From Halomonas jincaotanensis (GTDB lineage: Bacteria; Pseudomonadota; Gammaproteobacteria; Pseudomonadales; Halomonadaceae), in the NCBI RefSeq assembly GCF_018448785.1, contig NZ_JAHCLU010000006.1:161504-225503 (forward strand): DNA of 64,000 nucleotides, read 5' to 3'. Positions 52,241 to 64,000 of this stretch are shown piece after piece; positions within the stretch are counted from its first letter, which is position 1; the number at the start of each line of letters is the position of its first letter. A program made the translations under genes and the position numbers. The notes beneath the pieces were generated by a model that was given only the letters and a program-made list of their open reading frames with translations, ran no database searches and was not told where the DNA came from.

Positions 52241-53387
52241 ACTGTTTGGCCGGGCCGAGCCGCTCAGCCACCGCCAGGCCGGCGGCACCGGCGTTGCGCA
52301 GCGTGGCATTGCCGGTGAAGACGCTATGGAAGGCCTCGGTAGCGGCGATCATCGCCAGGGTCTGCGGGCGGCGCTGCCAGGCGTAGCGGCGCAGCGGCCC
52401 GGGTGCCCCGAGGTCCTGATGCGCGTGGTTGGCGTTGGTGAGCAGATCGGCAAGGGCAGTCACGTCCTGCAGGCCGAGGTTCAGGCCTTGGCCGGCCAGG
52501 GGATGGATCACATGGGCCGCATCGCCGACCAGGGCCAGCCTGGACGCCGTATAGTGGCGGGCGTGCTGGCGCCGGATGGGAAAGCTGGCGCGGCCCGTCA
52601 CCCGTTTCAGCCCCCCTAGGCGGGCGGGAAACTCGCGCTCGATCACCTCACGCAGCGCCGCGTCGCTCAAGGCTTCCCGCTCGCGGGTCGCCTCGGGCTC
52701 GCCATACCACACCAGCGAGGCATGCGGGCCGGGAAGCGGCAGCATGGCCTGAGGCCCTTGGGGGGTGAAGCGCTGCCAGCTGACGTCCTGCTGGGGAAGC
52801 TGTGTGACCACGTTGACGATCAAGGCCCGCTGGCCATAGTCCCGCGTATCGACTTCGATACCGGCCAATTCGCGGATCGTCGAGCGGGCGCCATCCGCCC
52901 CCACGACCAGCGAGCCGCTGAGCATCTGGCCGTTGTCCAGCTCCACGAGTACCCGTTCGGTGCCGGTGAGCAATGCTAGCGGTCGCGCACCGAAGATGGG
53001 CTCCACGCCGGGCAGCGCTGCCAGCGACTGCCATAGCGCCTTACGAATCACCCGGTTCTCGACGAAGCTACCGAAATCATCGAGCTGTAGCGCCTCGGCA
53101 TCGAAGTGGGTCTCGCCGTGGCCGCTGATGTCCCAGGCATGGATATGCCGGAAGGTGCAGCGGCGCTCCGCGGGGATATGCGACCACGCGCCCACCGACT
53201 CGAGCAGTCGCTGGGCCGCCAGGTTCAACGACGACACCCGCAGGTCGAAGCTATCGTCCTCGATGGCGCTCGGCTCGCTGCCGCTCTCCACCAACGCCAC
53301 GCTGAACCCGCCCTGGCCCAGGGCGGCGGCCAGCGCCGAGCCCACCATACCGCCGCCGACAATGATTGCATCGAAGTGTTGGTTCAT
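52209..53387 (-). CDS. UbiH/UbiF/VisC-type FAD hydroxylase
   Basis: This 392-residue flavoprotein monooxygenase belongs to the ubiquinone biosynthesis hydroxylase group. The FAD site is DAIIVGGGMVGSALAAAL at the N-terminus, with VVGADGARSTIRELAGI in the middle and ALVGDAAHVIHPLAGQGLNLGLQDV near the end. Which ring position it hydroxylates cannot be settled. ATG 53387 is used; ATG 53399 is possible. Confidence 0.9.
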   Translation of the reverse strand: MNQHFDAIIVGGGMVGSALAAALGQGGFSVALVESGSEPSAIEDDSFDLRVSSLNLAAQRLLESVGAWSHIPAERRCTFRHIHAWDISGHGETHFDAEALQLDDFGSFVENRVIRKALWQSLAALPGVEPIFGARPLALLTGTERVLVELDNGQMLSGSLVVGADGARSTIRELAGIEVDTRDYGQRALIVNVVTQLPQQDVSWQRFTPQGPQAMLPLPGPHASLVWYGEPEATREREALSDAALREVIEREFPARLGGLKRVTGRASFPIRRQHARHYTASRLALVGDAAHVIHPLAGQGLNLGLQDVTALADLLTNANHAHQDLGAPGPLRRYAWQRRPQTLAMIAATEAFHSVFTGNATLRNAGAAGLAVAERLGPAKQFMMRRALGLR

Positions 53388-53573
53388 GGCCTTTTGCATC
53401 CTTGCGGGTCGTTGACAGGGGAGACATGCACCAGTGGGCACCCTGGCATGATGGCACTCTTATGGCCATCAGGTGTGCCTTGCTTTGTGAGACTGATGCA
53501 GATAGTACGGGTTAACCAAGACCACAGGCGAACAAGGCGATAGTCGAGGTCTTCACCAATCTTGCCGCTCAGC

Positions 53574-54639
53574 TCAGGAGGGTTGGCGCAGAGAAAGGGT
53601 GAACACTAAGCCGGAATTTCCCATGAAAGAGATAGGTCCAGCGATTGCAGATCGACAGGCCATCCCAGTTAGTAGCCCTGAAAGCCGTCGCATGGCGTAG
53701 GGAAATGACATGTGACCGTTGGGGGCCAGCTGAAACTGGTACACCATGCCCGGCAATCGGGAGACGATCTTGTTGAAACGATCCTCAAGTCGCCTGGCCC
53801 TTTCACTGATGCTTCGGCGACTTTGTCTAACGTGTCGAGTCGAAATCGAAATATCACATTGATGGTAGAAATCACCAGGATGAAGACGCTGGCAATGACC
53901 GCCAGCATTGCGATGAGCGTTTCATCCAGCCTCTGAGTTGGCATCGCGCTAGGCGCCTCACTCAGCGGCAGGAAAGCGGTCGAGGCCATGGCCACATAAT
54001 GCAGGCTGGATATGGCGAGCCCCATCAGCGAAGCGCTTAGGAGCTTGAACAAGAGACGATTACTGCGGATTTGGCTCGCTGGTTTGAGAACCGCCATCAG
54101 CCTAGGTATCGAGAGGGCGGCACTCGACATGGCAACGGCGACGATAAGGGAGAGTACAAAAAGTCCGGGCTGATAGAGCATGCGCGCCTCGACACGCATG
54201 CCGCTCATCCCGAGGTAATGCATGGCACCAATGCCAAGCCCCATCAGGGCGCCTCCAGAGAGGGTGGCAACAACGCTGGGAGTCGGGTTTTGGAGGACAG
54301 CCAAGGCGATATAGCCGGCGATTATCGCCGGCAGCACCGACAGCACGGTTATTGTGGGGTCGAAATACATCGCCTCCAGTGGTAACCGAAACGCCACCAT
54401 GCCAACGAAGTGCATGGTCCAGACCCCTGCCCCCATCGCCACTGCGCCAATCAAATGCCAGCGCAGGCGCACCGATGAGGAATGGGTCGAGCGCATGAGT
54501 TCCACGTGGCTGATGCTGGCGAAGGCAGCCAGCGTGGCAATGAGCAAAGAAAGGGTGACCAGCGGTACTGAATAGCTGCCGGTGTAGGCCAGCTCGAAGG
54601 GAGGCGGCAACCCATGCCAACGACATGTTACCAGATACC
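53574..54639 (-). pseudogene. MHYT-PAS signalling gene broken by a frameshift
   Basis: One frame (ending at 53669) encodes a seven-helix MHYT sensor with three MHYT-like motifs: TMHFVGMVAF, AMHYLGMSGM and SLHYVAMAST. Near 53800-53812 the frame is lost: MHYT coding continues as nonsense, while the +1/-1 neighbour frame reads ERARRLEDRFNKIVSRLPG then MVYQFQLAPNGHMSFPYA, a typical linker and PAS start. That frame then stops at 53574 after only a short PAS part, so the output domain is missing. The start is also unclear, with no ATG at the expected place before LAYTGSYSVPLV. Confidence 0.75.
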
Positions 54640-54924
54640 ACCTTTTCTCATGGCTTGTCTCATCACATCTTGAGTCGATGCGTGGGTGTAGAGGATCGTC
54701 TTCCTGGACTCGCTGTGCCGGCTCATGCGGCCAAGCTGTCAATGGAGCCGCGCAGCTCGGCCGCTTGGTAGAAGATAGAGCACAGCGTGTGAGATAAGCG
54801 CTATAGAAGCGTGCGCATTCTCTTACATGAATCATAGCTAAATCTAAGATGAGAAAAGGTAGCAAAGGAAGCTTAGGGGTGGTTAGCTATTAGTAAATAA
54901 GCATTAAGTGAGGTGGCAGGGAAA

Positions 54925-57156
54925 ATGCATTTTGCTCACTCATCTGCTGATCCAGAAAAATCAGACTGGCAAACCCTTGAAAACCATCTGAAGGCCGTTG
55001 CTGGCCTCGCTGCTGAACGGGCTTGTCGCTTTGGGGCTGGACCATGGGGCGAAGCCGCTGGGCTACTGCATGATCTCGGCAAGTATACCATTCCCTTTCA
55101 GAGACGCCTGGAGGGCTCACCGGAACGAGTGGATCATTCCACGGCTGGCGCCCATATTGCCATCGAGAAGTACCCTCAACTTGGCTATTTGCTTGCCTAC
55201 TTAATAGCCGGACACCACGCGGGCCTGGCCAATGGTCGCGACGTCGGGGAACGTTCGCCGCTGAAGAACCGTTTGGAAGCGGATCTGCCTCAGCTCGATC
55301 CAGAGTGGCAGCATGAGATCACCCTGCCCGACGCGCTGGTGCCACCCTCACATTTCCATCCGCGTCGCGACAGGGGTTATTTTCAATATGCCTTCCTTGT
55401 ACGGATGTTGTTTTCCTGTCTGGTCGATGCCGATTTTATCGATACCGAGTCTTTCTATGCAGTGCATGAAAAAGGCGTGCCCCATGCGCGTGGTGGCGGT
55501 CCGCCGTTGGACGTGTTGCGTGATGCCCTCGATAAGCGCTTGGCCACCTTCAAGGCAGACAGCGACGTCAATCGCCTGCGTGGTGAGATCCTCTCCCACG
55601 TTCGCGCTCAAGCCGAGCTCCCGCCTGGCAGGTTTTCGCTGACGGTACCGACCGGTGGGGGCAAGACGCTGGCCTCGCTGGCTTTCGCTCTCGATCATGC
55701 CATTGCTCACGGGATGGATCGGGTGATCTACGTGATTCCTTTCACCAGTATCGTCGAGCAGAACGCCGCGGTGTTTCGCGATGCCTTAGGGGAGTATGGC
55801 GAGGCGTCAGTGCTGGAGCACCACAGCGCCTTCGATGCCGGCAATCAGCGCGACCGCCATAGCGTCGACAAGCTGCGCCGCGACAGCGAGAACTGGGATG
55901 CGCCGATCATTGTCACCACGGCGGTGCAGTTCTTTGAAAGCCTGTTTGCCGCTAAGACTTCGCGTTGCCGCAAGCTGCACAACATTGCAGGCAGCGTGGT
56001 GATTCTCGACGAGGCGCAAACCATGCCTTTGCCGTTGCTGCGACCCAGTGTGGCAGCTTTGGATGAGTTGGCGTTGAACTATCGCACCAGCGTCGTTCTG
56101 TGCACGGCGACCCAGCCGGCGCTGGCCGAAACCGACGTTCCCGAGCGCAGCTTTCAGGGTGGCTTTCGGGACATGCGCGAACTTGCGAAATGCCCCAAAA
56201 AGCTTTATCGCGTCCTTAAGCGCGTCTCCGTGCGCCATATCGGTTCGCTTGACGATGGGGAGTTGCGTGACGAACTGCTCGCGACTGATCAGGTGCTTTG
56301 CATCGTCAATAACCGTCGTCATGCTCGGGCGCTGTTCGAGTCGATAGCCGATCATCCTGGCGTCTATCACCTCACCACCTCGATGTACGCCGTACATCGG
56401 CGCCGGGTACTGGTCGAGATACGCCAAGCTCTCAAGGCTGGCCAGCCTTGTCGGGTAATATCGACATCGCTAATAGAGGCTGGCGTCGATGTCGACTTCC
56501 CCCGTGTCTTGCGTGCTGAGGCTGGGCTGGACTCCATTGCCCAGGCGGCCGGGCGCTGCAATCGAGAGGGGATGCGCTCTGCGGCGGATAGCGACGTGGC
56601 GATGTTTGCTACCGCGAATGATGAGTGGGCACCTCCGCCTGAGCTCAAGAAGTTTGCGCAGGTGACTCGGGAAGTGCTCAGGCACCACAGCGACGACCCC
56701 CTATCGTTGGAGGCGATAGAGGCCTATTTCAGATTGCTGTATTGGCAACAAGGTGCTCAGCAGCTGGATAAACATGGCTTGCTGAAGCTGGTAGAAGACG
56801 GCCGCATCGAAGGATTGCCCTTCGATACCCTCGAACAGAAATTCCGCATGATTGAGAACAGCCAGCGTGCAGTGATCATTCCCGTTGATGAAGACGGTAT
56901 TGCTAGCGGTGCTCTGAGAGAGCTGGCGTATGCCGAGGGGGTCGGGGGTATCGCCCGCAAGTTGCAGCCCTATACGGTTCAGGTTCCGCAGCAAGGCTTC
57001 GTAGCGCTGGAGCGGGTTGGTGCCATCGCGGCTGTTGAGCCCGATAAGTTCGGTGACCAATTTATGGTGCTGGTTAATGAGGATCTCTATGACAAGCGAG
57101 TGGGGCTGAACTGGAGCAATCCGACATTTCGTTCAGGCGAATCTAATATTTGGTAA
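54925..57156 (+). CDS. cas3: Cas3, helicase-nuclease of type I-C
   Basis: Cas3 is recruited by Cascade to degrade target DNA. The 743-residue protein has an N-terminal HD nuclease with LLHDLGK (His49-Asp50) and a later IAGHHAG, then a superfamily 2 helicase with Walker A TGGGKT (243-248) and DEAQ (362-365). A C-terminal part contains RVISTSLIEAGVDVDFP and QAAGRCNREG. All catalytic motifs appear intact. ATG 54925 has GGGA upstream; GTG 54913 is an alternative. It is the first cas gene. Confidence 0.96.
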   Translation: MHFAHSSADPEKSDWQTLENHLKAVAGLAAERACRFGAGPWGEAAGLLHDLGKYTIPFQRRLEGSPERVDHSTAGAHIAIEKYPQLGYLLAYLIAGHHAGLANGRDVGERSPLKNRLEADLPQLDPEWQHEITLPDALVPPSHFHPRRDRGYFQYAFLVRMLFSCLVDADFIDTESFYAVHEKGVPHARGGGPPLDVLRDALDKRLATFKADSDVNRLRGEILSHVRAQAELPPGRFSLTVPTGGGKTLASLAFALDHAIAHGMDRVIYVIPFTSIVEQNAAVFRDALGEYGEASVLEHHSAFDAGNQRDRHSVDKLRRDSENWDAPIIVTTAVQFFESLFAAKTSRCRKLHNIAGSVVILDEAQTMPLPLLRPSVAALDELALNYRTSVVLCTATQPALAETDVPERSFQGGFRDMRELAKCPKKLYRVLKRVSVRHIGSLDDGELRDELLATDQVLCIVNNRRHARALFESIADHPGVYHLTTSMYAVHRRRVLVEIRQALKAGQPCRVISTSLIEAGVDVDFPRVLRAEAGLDSIAQAAGRCNREGMRSAADSDVAMFATANDEWAPPPELKKFAQVTREVLRHHSDDPLSLEAIEAYFRLLYWQQGAQQLDKHGLLKLVEDGRIEGLPFDTLEQKFRMIENSQRAVIIPVDEDGIASGALRELAYAEGVGGIARKLQPYTVQVPQQGFVALERVGAIAAVEPDKFGDQFMVLVNEDLYDKRVGLNWSNPTFRSGESNIW

Positions 57157-57168
57157 AGCCAATACTAA

Positions 57169-59653
<2,485 letters not shown>

Positions 59654-59657
<4 letters not shown>

Positions 59658-60535
59658 GTGCCATCACTAACCGCTACGAATTTGTGCTGCTGTTCGACGT
59701 CACTAACGGCAATCCCAATGGTGACCCGGATGCCGGCAACCTGCCCAGGCTGGACCCAGAGACCAACCAAGGTCTAGTGACCGATGTCTGCCTCAAGCGC
59801 AAGATCCGCAACTACGTCGCTCTGGAGAAGGAAGAAGACGCCGGCTACGCCATCTATATGCAGGAGAAAGCTGTACTCAACCAGCAGCATAAAAAAGCAT
59901 ATGACGCTATTGGTGTTGAGGTAGAAAAAGGAAAGCTACCTAAAGACGAGGCCAAAGCGCGTGAGTTGACTGCTTGGATGTGTCGGAACTTCTTCGACGT
60001 GCGTACCTTTGGTGCTGTGATGACGACTGGAGTCAACTCGGGTCAGGTGCGTGGCCCAGTGCAGATGGCCTTCGCAAGTTCTATCGACCCAGTTGTGCCT
60101 ATGGAAATTTCTATCACACGAATGGCAGTAACTACTGACGCTGAAGCTGAAAAGCAGCGCGGGGATAATCGTACCATGGGCCGCAAGCACATTATTCCCT
60201 ATGGGCTCTATCGGGCACATGGTTACATATCGGCCAAACTCGCCGAGCGAACCGGTTTTTCGGATGATGATCTCGATCTGATATGGCGATCGCTGATTAA
60301 TATGTTCGAGCATGACCGTTCCGCTGCCCGGGGCGAGATGTCATCACGCAAGCTGATCGTCTTCAAACATGATCATCCAATGGGCAATGCCCCGGCGCAT
60401 GTCTTGTTCGATAGCGTGAAAGTCGAACGTGTCGAAGGCGAGGAGGATACACCGGCTCGTCACTATAGCGACTATCGCGTCTCTGTCGATGCAGAGGCTT
60501 TGCCGGCCGGCGTCAGCGTCGAAGAGAAGCTATAG
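59654..60535 (+). CDS. cas7c: Cas7c (Csd2), Cascade backbone subunit
   Basis: Cas7c polymerises along the crRNA spacer. The 293-residue protein shows the Csd2 pattern: [19 protein letters not shown], a [11 protein letters not shown] helix, and [14 protein letters not shown]. It starts in an ATGA overlap with cas8c and ends ten bases before cas4. Confidence 0.96.
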
Positions 60536-60544
60536 GCGATTGGA

Positions 60545-61183
60545 ATGGAGGATGACGTTCGCCTAATCCCGATCTCGGCGCTGCAGCACTTGCTGTTCTG
60601 CCCACGCCAGTGCGCACTGATCCACCTGGAGCAGCAGTGGGCGGAAAATCGCTACACAGCGGAGGGACGTATCCTCCATGAGCGTGCCGACCACCTAGGC
60701 CATGAGCGTCGAAGGGGCATTCATACCGCCATGGCACTTCCGCTGGTCAGTGAGGCGCTGGGTTTGACCGGGGTTGCCGATGTTGTCGAGTTCGATGAGT
60801 CACAGCAAACTGCTGTGATCCGACCTATTGAGTACAAGCGTGGTCGGCCCAAGACCCATCGCGCCGATGAAGTGCAGCTCTGTGCACAGGCGCTGTGTCT
60901 GGAAGAAATGCTAAACGTCGGGATCGAGCAAGGCGCGCTCTACTATGGCAAGACGCGACGACGCAAAGTCGTCGTGTTCGATGATGAGTTACGAGAATTG
61001 ACCCAGGGCGTCATCGCTGACACCCGAGATCTCTTCGATGTCAACTGCACACCACCTGCCACTTATGAGCCTAAGCGTTGCGACCGCTGTTCATTGATCG
61101 ATATCTGCCAACCGCAAGTAATGGGGAAGCAGCGCTCGGCGAGCCGTTGGCTGGCAAATCAATTGCAATCCTTGGATGAGTGA
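60545..61183 (+). CDS. cas4: Cas4, spacer-precursor nuclease
   Basis: Cas4 is a RecB-like exonuclease with an iron-sulfur cluster that selects and trims PAM-containing prespacers. Cluster cysteines are in FCPRQCALI near the N-terminus and CDRCSLIDIC near the C-terminus. The nuclease motif is RPIEYKRGRPK. The ribosome-binding site is weak; ATG 60545 starts ten bases after cas7c. Its stop overlaps the possible GTG start of cas1. Confidence 0.94.
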   Translation: MEDDVRLIPISALQHLLFCPRQCALIHLEQQWAENRYTAEGRILHERADHLGHERRRGIHTAMALPLVSEALGLTGVADVVEFDESQQTAVIRPIEYKRGRPKTHRADEVQLCAQALCLEEMLNVGIEQGALYYGKTRRRKVVVFDDELRELTQGVIADTRDLFDVNCTPPATYEPKRCDRCSLIDICQPQVMGKQRSASRWLANQLQSLDE

Positions 61184-61188
61184 ACCGC

Positions 61189-62229
61189 ATGCGCCGTCAA
61201 CTCAACTCGCTCTATATATCTACAGAAGGTGCTTGGCTAAAGAAAGATGGCGCTAATATTGTCATGCAGGTTGAAGGCAAGGAGCGTGCTCGACTGCCAA
61301 TTCACATGCTTGAATCGTTAGTCTGCTTTGGGCGCGTGTTGATCTCTCCGCCGCTAATGGGTTTCTGTGCCGAGCAGGGCGTGACCATCACCCATTTATC
61401 ACCCAATGGAAAGTTTCTTGCACGTATCGAAGGGCCGGTATCCGGTAATGTGTTGCTACGGCGAACTCAGTATCGTGTGAGCGATAATGACGTCAGCTGT
61501 GCAGCAGTTGTGCGCAGTGTACTAATAGGTAAAGTGCATAATCAGCGCGCTGTGTTAGCAAGAGGATTGCGTGATTATGGCGCGAAGCTTTCTGAAGCGG
61601 ATCGTCTAAGACTCGAGCAAGCCCGTACGAGGATGACGCGTATCGCACGCAATTTATTGAGCACCGAGACGACCAACGAACTGCGTGGACTGGAAGGCGA
61701 GGCCGCGCAAGTCCACTTTAGTATTTTCGATCAGCTGATTCGTCATGAGGGTGAGGGCTTCCGATTCAGTGGTCGCAACCGACGCCCACCGCGGGATCGT
61801 ATAAATGCTCTTCTATCATTTCTTTACACGCTGCTAACTCACGACTGCCGCTCCGCGTTAGAAAGCGTCGGGCTGGACCCTGCCGTGGGCTTTTTGCATC
61901 GCGATAGGCCTGGCAGGCCCAGCCTGGCATTAGACCTTGCCGAGGAATTTCGCCCGCTATTGGGGGACCGCTTGGCGTTGTCATTGGTCAATCGTCGTCA
62001 ATTAAGGGAAAAGGACTTCGTTATCGCAGAAAGCGGTGGGGTAGTCCTGGCGGATGAGGCACGTAAAATCGTGCTAACAGCCTACCAGGAGCGGAAGCGT
62101 GAAGAACTTCAACATGCCTTTATCGATGAGAAGGCGCCGATTGGACTATTGCCTCTATTACAAGCCCAACTGCTTGCGCGCCATTTGCGTGGAGACTTGG
62201 ATGCATACCCACCCTTCCTGTGGAAATAG
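61189..62229 (+). CDS. cas1: Cas1, spacer integrase
   Basis: Cas1 inserts new spacers at the leader end with Cas2. The 346-residue protein begins MRRQLNSLYISTEGAWL. Metal ligands are the Glu in LEGEAAQ, the His in GFLHRDRPGRPS, and the Asp/Glu in LALDLAEEFRPLL, all present. ATG 61189 matches the usual family start; GTG 61180, in a GTGA overlap with cas4, would add three residues. Confidence 0.95.
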   Translation: MRRQLNSLYISTEGAWLKKDGANIVMQVEGKERARLPIHMLESLVCFGRVLISPPLMGFCAEQGVTITHLSPNGKFLARIEGPVSGNVLLRRTQYRVSDNDVSCAAVVRSVLIGKVHNQRAVLARGLRDYGAKLSEADRLRLEQARTRMTRIARNLLSTETTNELRGLEGEAAQVHFSIFDQLIRHEGEGFRFSGRNRRPPRDRINALLSFLYTLLTHDCRSALESVGLDPAVGFLHRDRPGRPSLALDLAEEFRPLLGDRLALSLVNRRQLREKDFVIAESGGVVLADEARKIVLTAYQERKREELQHAFIDEKAPIGLLPLLQAQLLARHLRGDLDAYPPFLWK

Positions 62230-62253
62230 GTTGTCGATAAGGAGTTAGAGGCA

Positions 62254-62544
62254 ATGATGGTTCTGGTCAGCTACGACGTTAGCACTTCTTCTGATGGTGG
62301 TGAGGGGCGGTTGCGTCGTGTCGCGAAGGCCTGTCGTGATGTGGGGCAGCGCGTACAATTCTCGGTTTTCGAGATCGAAGTTGATCCCGATCAATGGGTG
62401 CGTGTTCGTCAAAGGCTGATCGACCTGATAGATGATGATGTCGATAGCTTGCGTTTCTATTTTCTCGGTAGGAATTGGAAGAGTCGCATCGAACATATTG
62501 GTGCCAAGCCCTCCCTCGATATGAACGGGCCCCTCGTTTTCTGA
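62254..62544 (+). CDS. cas2: Cas2, integration complex subunit
   Basis: Cas2 is the structural dimer core of the Cas1-Cas2 integrase. The 96-residue protein starts MMVLVSYDVST, with the conserved Asp, followed by a ferredoxin-like fold and QFSVFEIEVD. AAGGAG lies nine bases before ATG 62254. It is the last cas gene, 188 bp before the first repeat. Confidence 0.95.
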   Translation: MMVLVSYDVSTSSDGGEGRLRRVAKACRDVGQRVQFSVFEIEVDPDQWVRVRQRLIDLIDDDVDSLRFYFLGRNWKSRIEHIGAKPSLDMNGPLVF

Positions 62545-62732
62545 CTTCCCGGCGCGCTTGCGAACCACAAGTGTCCGGTATTTTACGGGCAGGTTCGCGG
62601 CTCTTTAACAATATGTTTTTATTGTCTTTTCCTCTGACATTGTGATTAGCAGTACTCCTATGCCTATAAAACGTGTGGGTTCGCTAGGTGATGATGATTT
62701 CGCCTAAGCTATCAATGAGTTATAAAGAAGCA
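62545..62732 (+). promoter_or_regulatory. CRISPR leader
   Basis: This 188-bp stretch between cas2 and the first repeat is much richer in A and T than its surroundings. It holds T-runs, TTTAACAATATG, and a seven-base inverted repeat GCGAACC/GGTTCGC at 62560-62566 and 62592-62598. It should carry the array promoter and integration signals. No gene was seen in it. Confidence 0.85.
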
Positions 62733-63911
62733 GTCGCGGCCCGCACGGGTCGCGCGGATAGAAACTGCTCGAACAGCTCGCCGCGCTGGCCGGGGCCGGG
62801 TCGCGGCCCGCACGGGTCGCGCGGATAGAAACGTCATCGACGCTTACCACCACGTCGATGCGGTAGTGTCGCGGCCCGCACGGGTCGCGCGGATAGAAAC
62901 AGCAGGTACGCCAGTATCCTCGTCACCGGACGGCAGTCGCGGCCCGCACGGGTCGCGCGGATAGAAACGCCTTGGACGCGCTACGAGCTTGAGCTACATT
63001 CGTCGCGGCCCGCACGGGTCGCGCGGATAGAAACTAGCACGTCCTCGATCCAGTACAACACAAAACCTGGTCGCGGCCCGCACGGGTCGCGCGGATAGAA
63101 ACTATATCTTGCTCAAAGTCATCAATCGTGGACTGGTGTCGCGGCCCGCACGGGTCGCGCGGATAGAAACCAGAGGACGACCCGCGTCAACGCCCTCGCC
63201 CACGATGGTCGCGGCCCGCACGGGTCGCGCGGATAGAAACATTACCGGGCACTGGACGACATCGGAGGGGACCGTCGCGGCCCGCACGGGTCGCGCGGAT
63301 AGAAACATCAGCCGATGGGCGGCGCCAAAAAGCTCGTCTTGTCGCGGCCCGCACGGGTCGCGCGGATAGAAACACTGGAGAGGACTGGCGGGCTTCCGAC
63401 CCTCCTGTCGCGGCCCGCACGGGTCGCGCGGATAGAAACAACAGCGTATAAGCCGCCCCTGTGATCGCGTATTCCGTCGCGGCCCGCACGGGTCGCGCGG
63501 ATAGAAACGACCGGGCCATGCTCGACAGACGCGGCGGTCTGGTCGCGGCCCGCACGGGTCGCGCGGATAGAAACGGAGATGATGCGCACCGCCGCCCAGA
63601 CCGCGCTGAGTCGCGGCCCGCACGGGTCGCGCGGATAGAAACGATTCGGATAGTGATGGCGAGGCTCAGATTACGGCGTCGCGGCCCGCACGGGTCGCGC
63701 GGATAGAAACGGTTTATCTTGCGGGTGAGTGCGCCCTTCAACTGGTCGCGGCCCGCACGGGTCGCGCGGATAGAAACGTCGGCAACCTGGCCGGCGTCGA
63801 TCCAACAGTGTTGTCGCGGCCCGCACGGGTCGCGCGGATAGAAACCCCTCATCGTGCGGGCGGAAGGCTATTACGCGCGTCGCGGCCCGCACGGGTCGCG
63901 CGGATAGAAAC
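62733..63911 (+). CRISPR. Type I-C CRISPR array, 18 repeats and 17 spacers
   Basis: Eighteen copies of a 33-nt repeat (starting GTCGCGGCCCGCAC, ending GCGGATAGAAAC) read as identical. Repeat starts are 62733, 62800, 62868, 62936, 63002, 63070, 63138, 63208, 63274, 63341, 63407, 63476, 63542, 63610, 63678, 63745, 63813 and 63879. The 17 spacers are 33-37 nt. CGCGGCCC and GGGTCGCG form an eight-pair stem (one G-T) around GCAC, leaving an 11-nt 3' part, the crRNA 5' handle expected for Cas5c cutting. The leader is on the left, so the newest spacers are there. Confidence 0.98.
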
Positions 63912-64000
63912 ATCGATGGCGGGTGTCAACGCCAATGAAGGCTGTCCGGATTTCATCACTTTAGATTGTCCGTTTTTTATCAGTGCTCTTTCATCGGAAC
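63912..64000. other. Flank after the last repeat
   Basis: No repeat occurs at the expected distance after 63911, so the array ends here. The 89 bp left contain TGTCCG twice (63943 and 63967), each followed by a T-rich stretch, and no gene. An insertion-sequence end is possible but cannot be shown. Confidence 0.5.

Noticed and set aside
62760..63913. Several open frames across the array with repeated YPRDPCGPR or SIRATRAGRD units
   Set aside because: They are translations of the CRISPR repeats, not repeat proteins.

Overview
The window looks like chromosomal DNA of a halophilic, denitrifying gammaproteobacterium, most likely a Halomonas-type member of the Halomonadaceae. This is inferred from high GC content, many overlapping ATGA/GTGA gene junctions, the set of denitrification, polyhydroxyalkanoate and cyanophycin genes, and the acidic proteins. 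No rRNA or tRNA gene was seen.

Region 1 (1-19.9 kb) is a denitrification island. It holds a globin cut by the window edge; nirC-nirF divergent from nirS; the heme d1 set nirD-L-G-H-J-E-N; a cytochrome c'-like protein; a small CxxCH protein; NnrS; a SirB-like protein; norC-norB-norQ-norD; and an oppositely oriented norE-norF operon headed by a small membrane protein. These genes reduce nitrite to NO (NirS) and NO to N2O (NorBC). FNR/DNR-type boxes (TTGAT-N4-ATCAA) lie at 2244, 13382 and, degenerate, at 10875, 11582 and 19906. NsrR-like dyads lie at 13426 and 19859, where they overlap the predicted transcription starts of norCB and norEF.

Region 2 (20-24.3 kb, minus strand) is an operon of a cupredoxin-like periplasmic protein, a membrane GGDEF-EAL c-di-GMP enzyme, a DUF3034 barrel and a truncated-hemoglobin lipoprotein. 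Region 3 (24.4-29.1 kb) is a compact cyanophycin operon cphB-cphA-iadA; the dipeptidase has Glu in place of the usual carboxylated Lys. Region 4 (29.2-45.5 kb) is mixed housekeeping and accessory DNA: a TSUP permease, a D,D-carboxypeptidase, a DMT permease, an ABC transporter-DsrE-ThiE operon, an NlpC/P60 lipoprotein, a LysR-DoxX-dioxygenase group, and a decayed ABC exporter locus whose ATPase and lipocalin genes are reduced to fragments beside an intact FtsX-type permease.

Region 5 (45.6-48.5 kb) is a zinc uptake operon behind a Zur-like box, with an unannotated 49-residue His-containing membrane protein as first gene. Region 6 (48.5-54.6 kb) holds a PHA synthase, an APC permease, a ubiquinone-type hydroxylase and a frameshifted MHYT-PAS gene. 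Region 7 (54.9-63.9 kb) is a complete type I-C CRISPR-Cas locus: cas3-cas5c-cas8c-cas7c-cas4-cas1-cas2, an internal start inside cas8c that should yield Cas11c, an AT-rich leader, and an array of 18 identical 33-nt repeats with 17 spacers.
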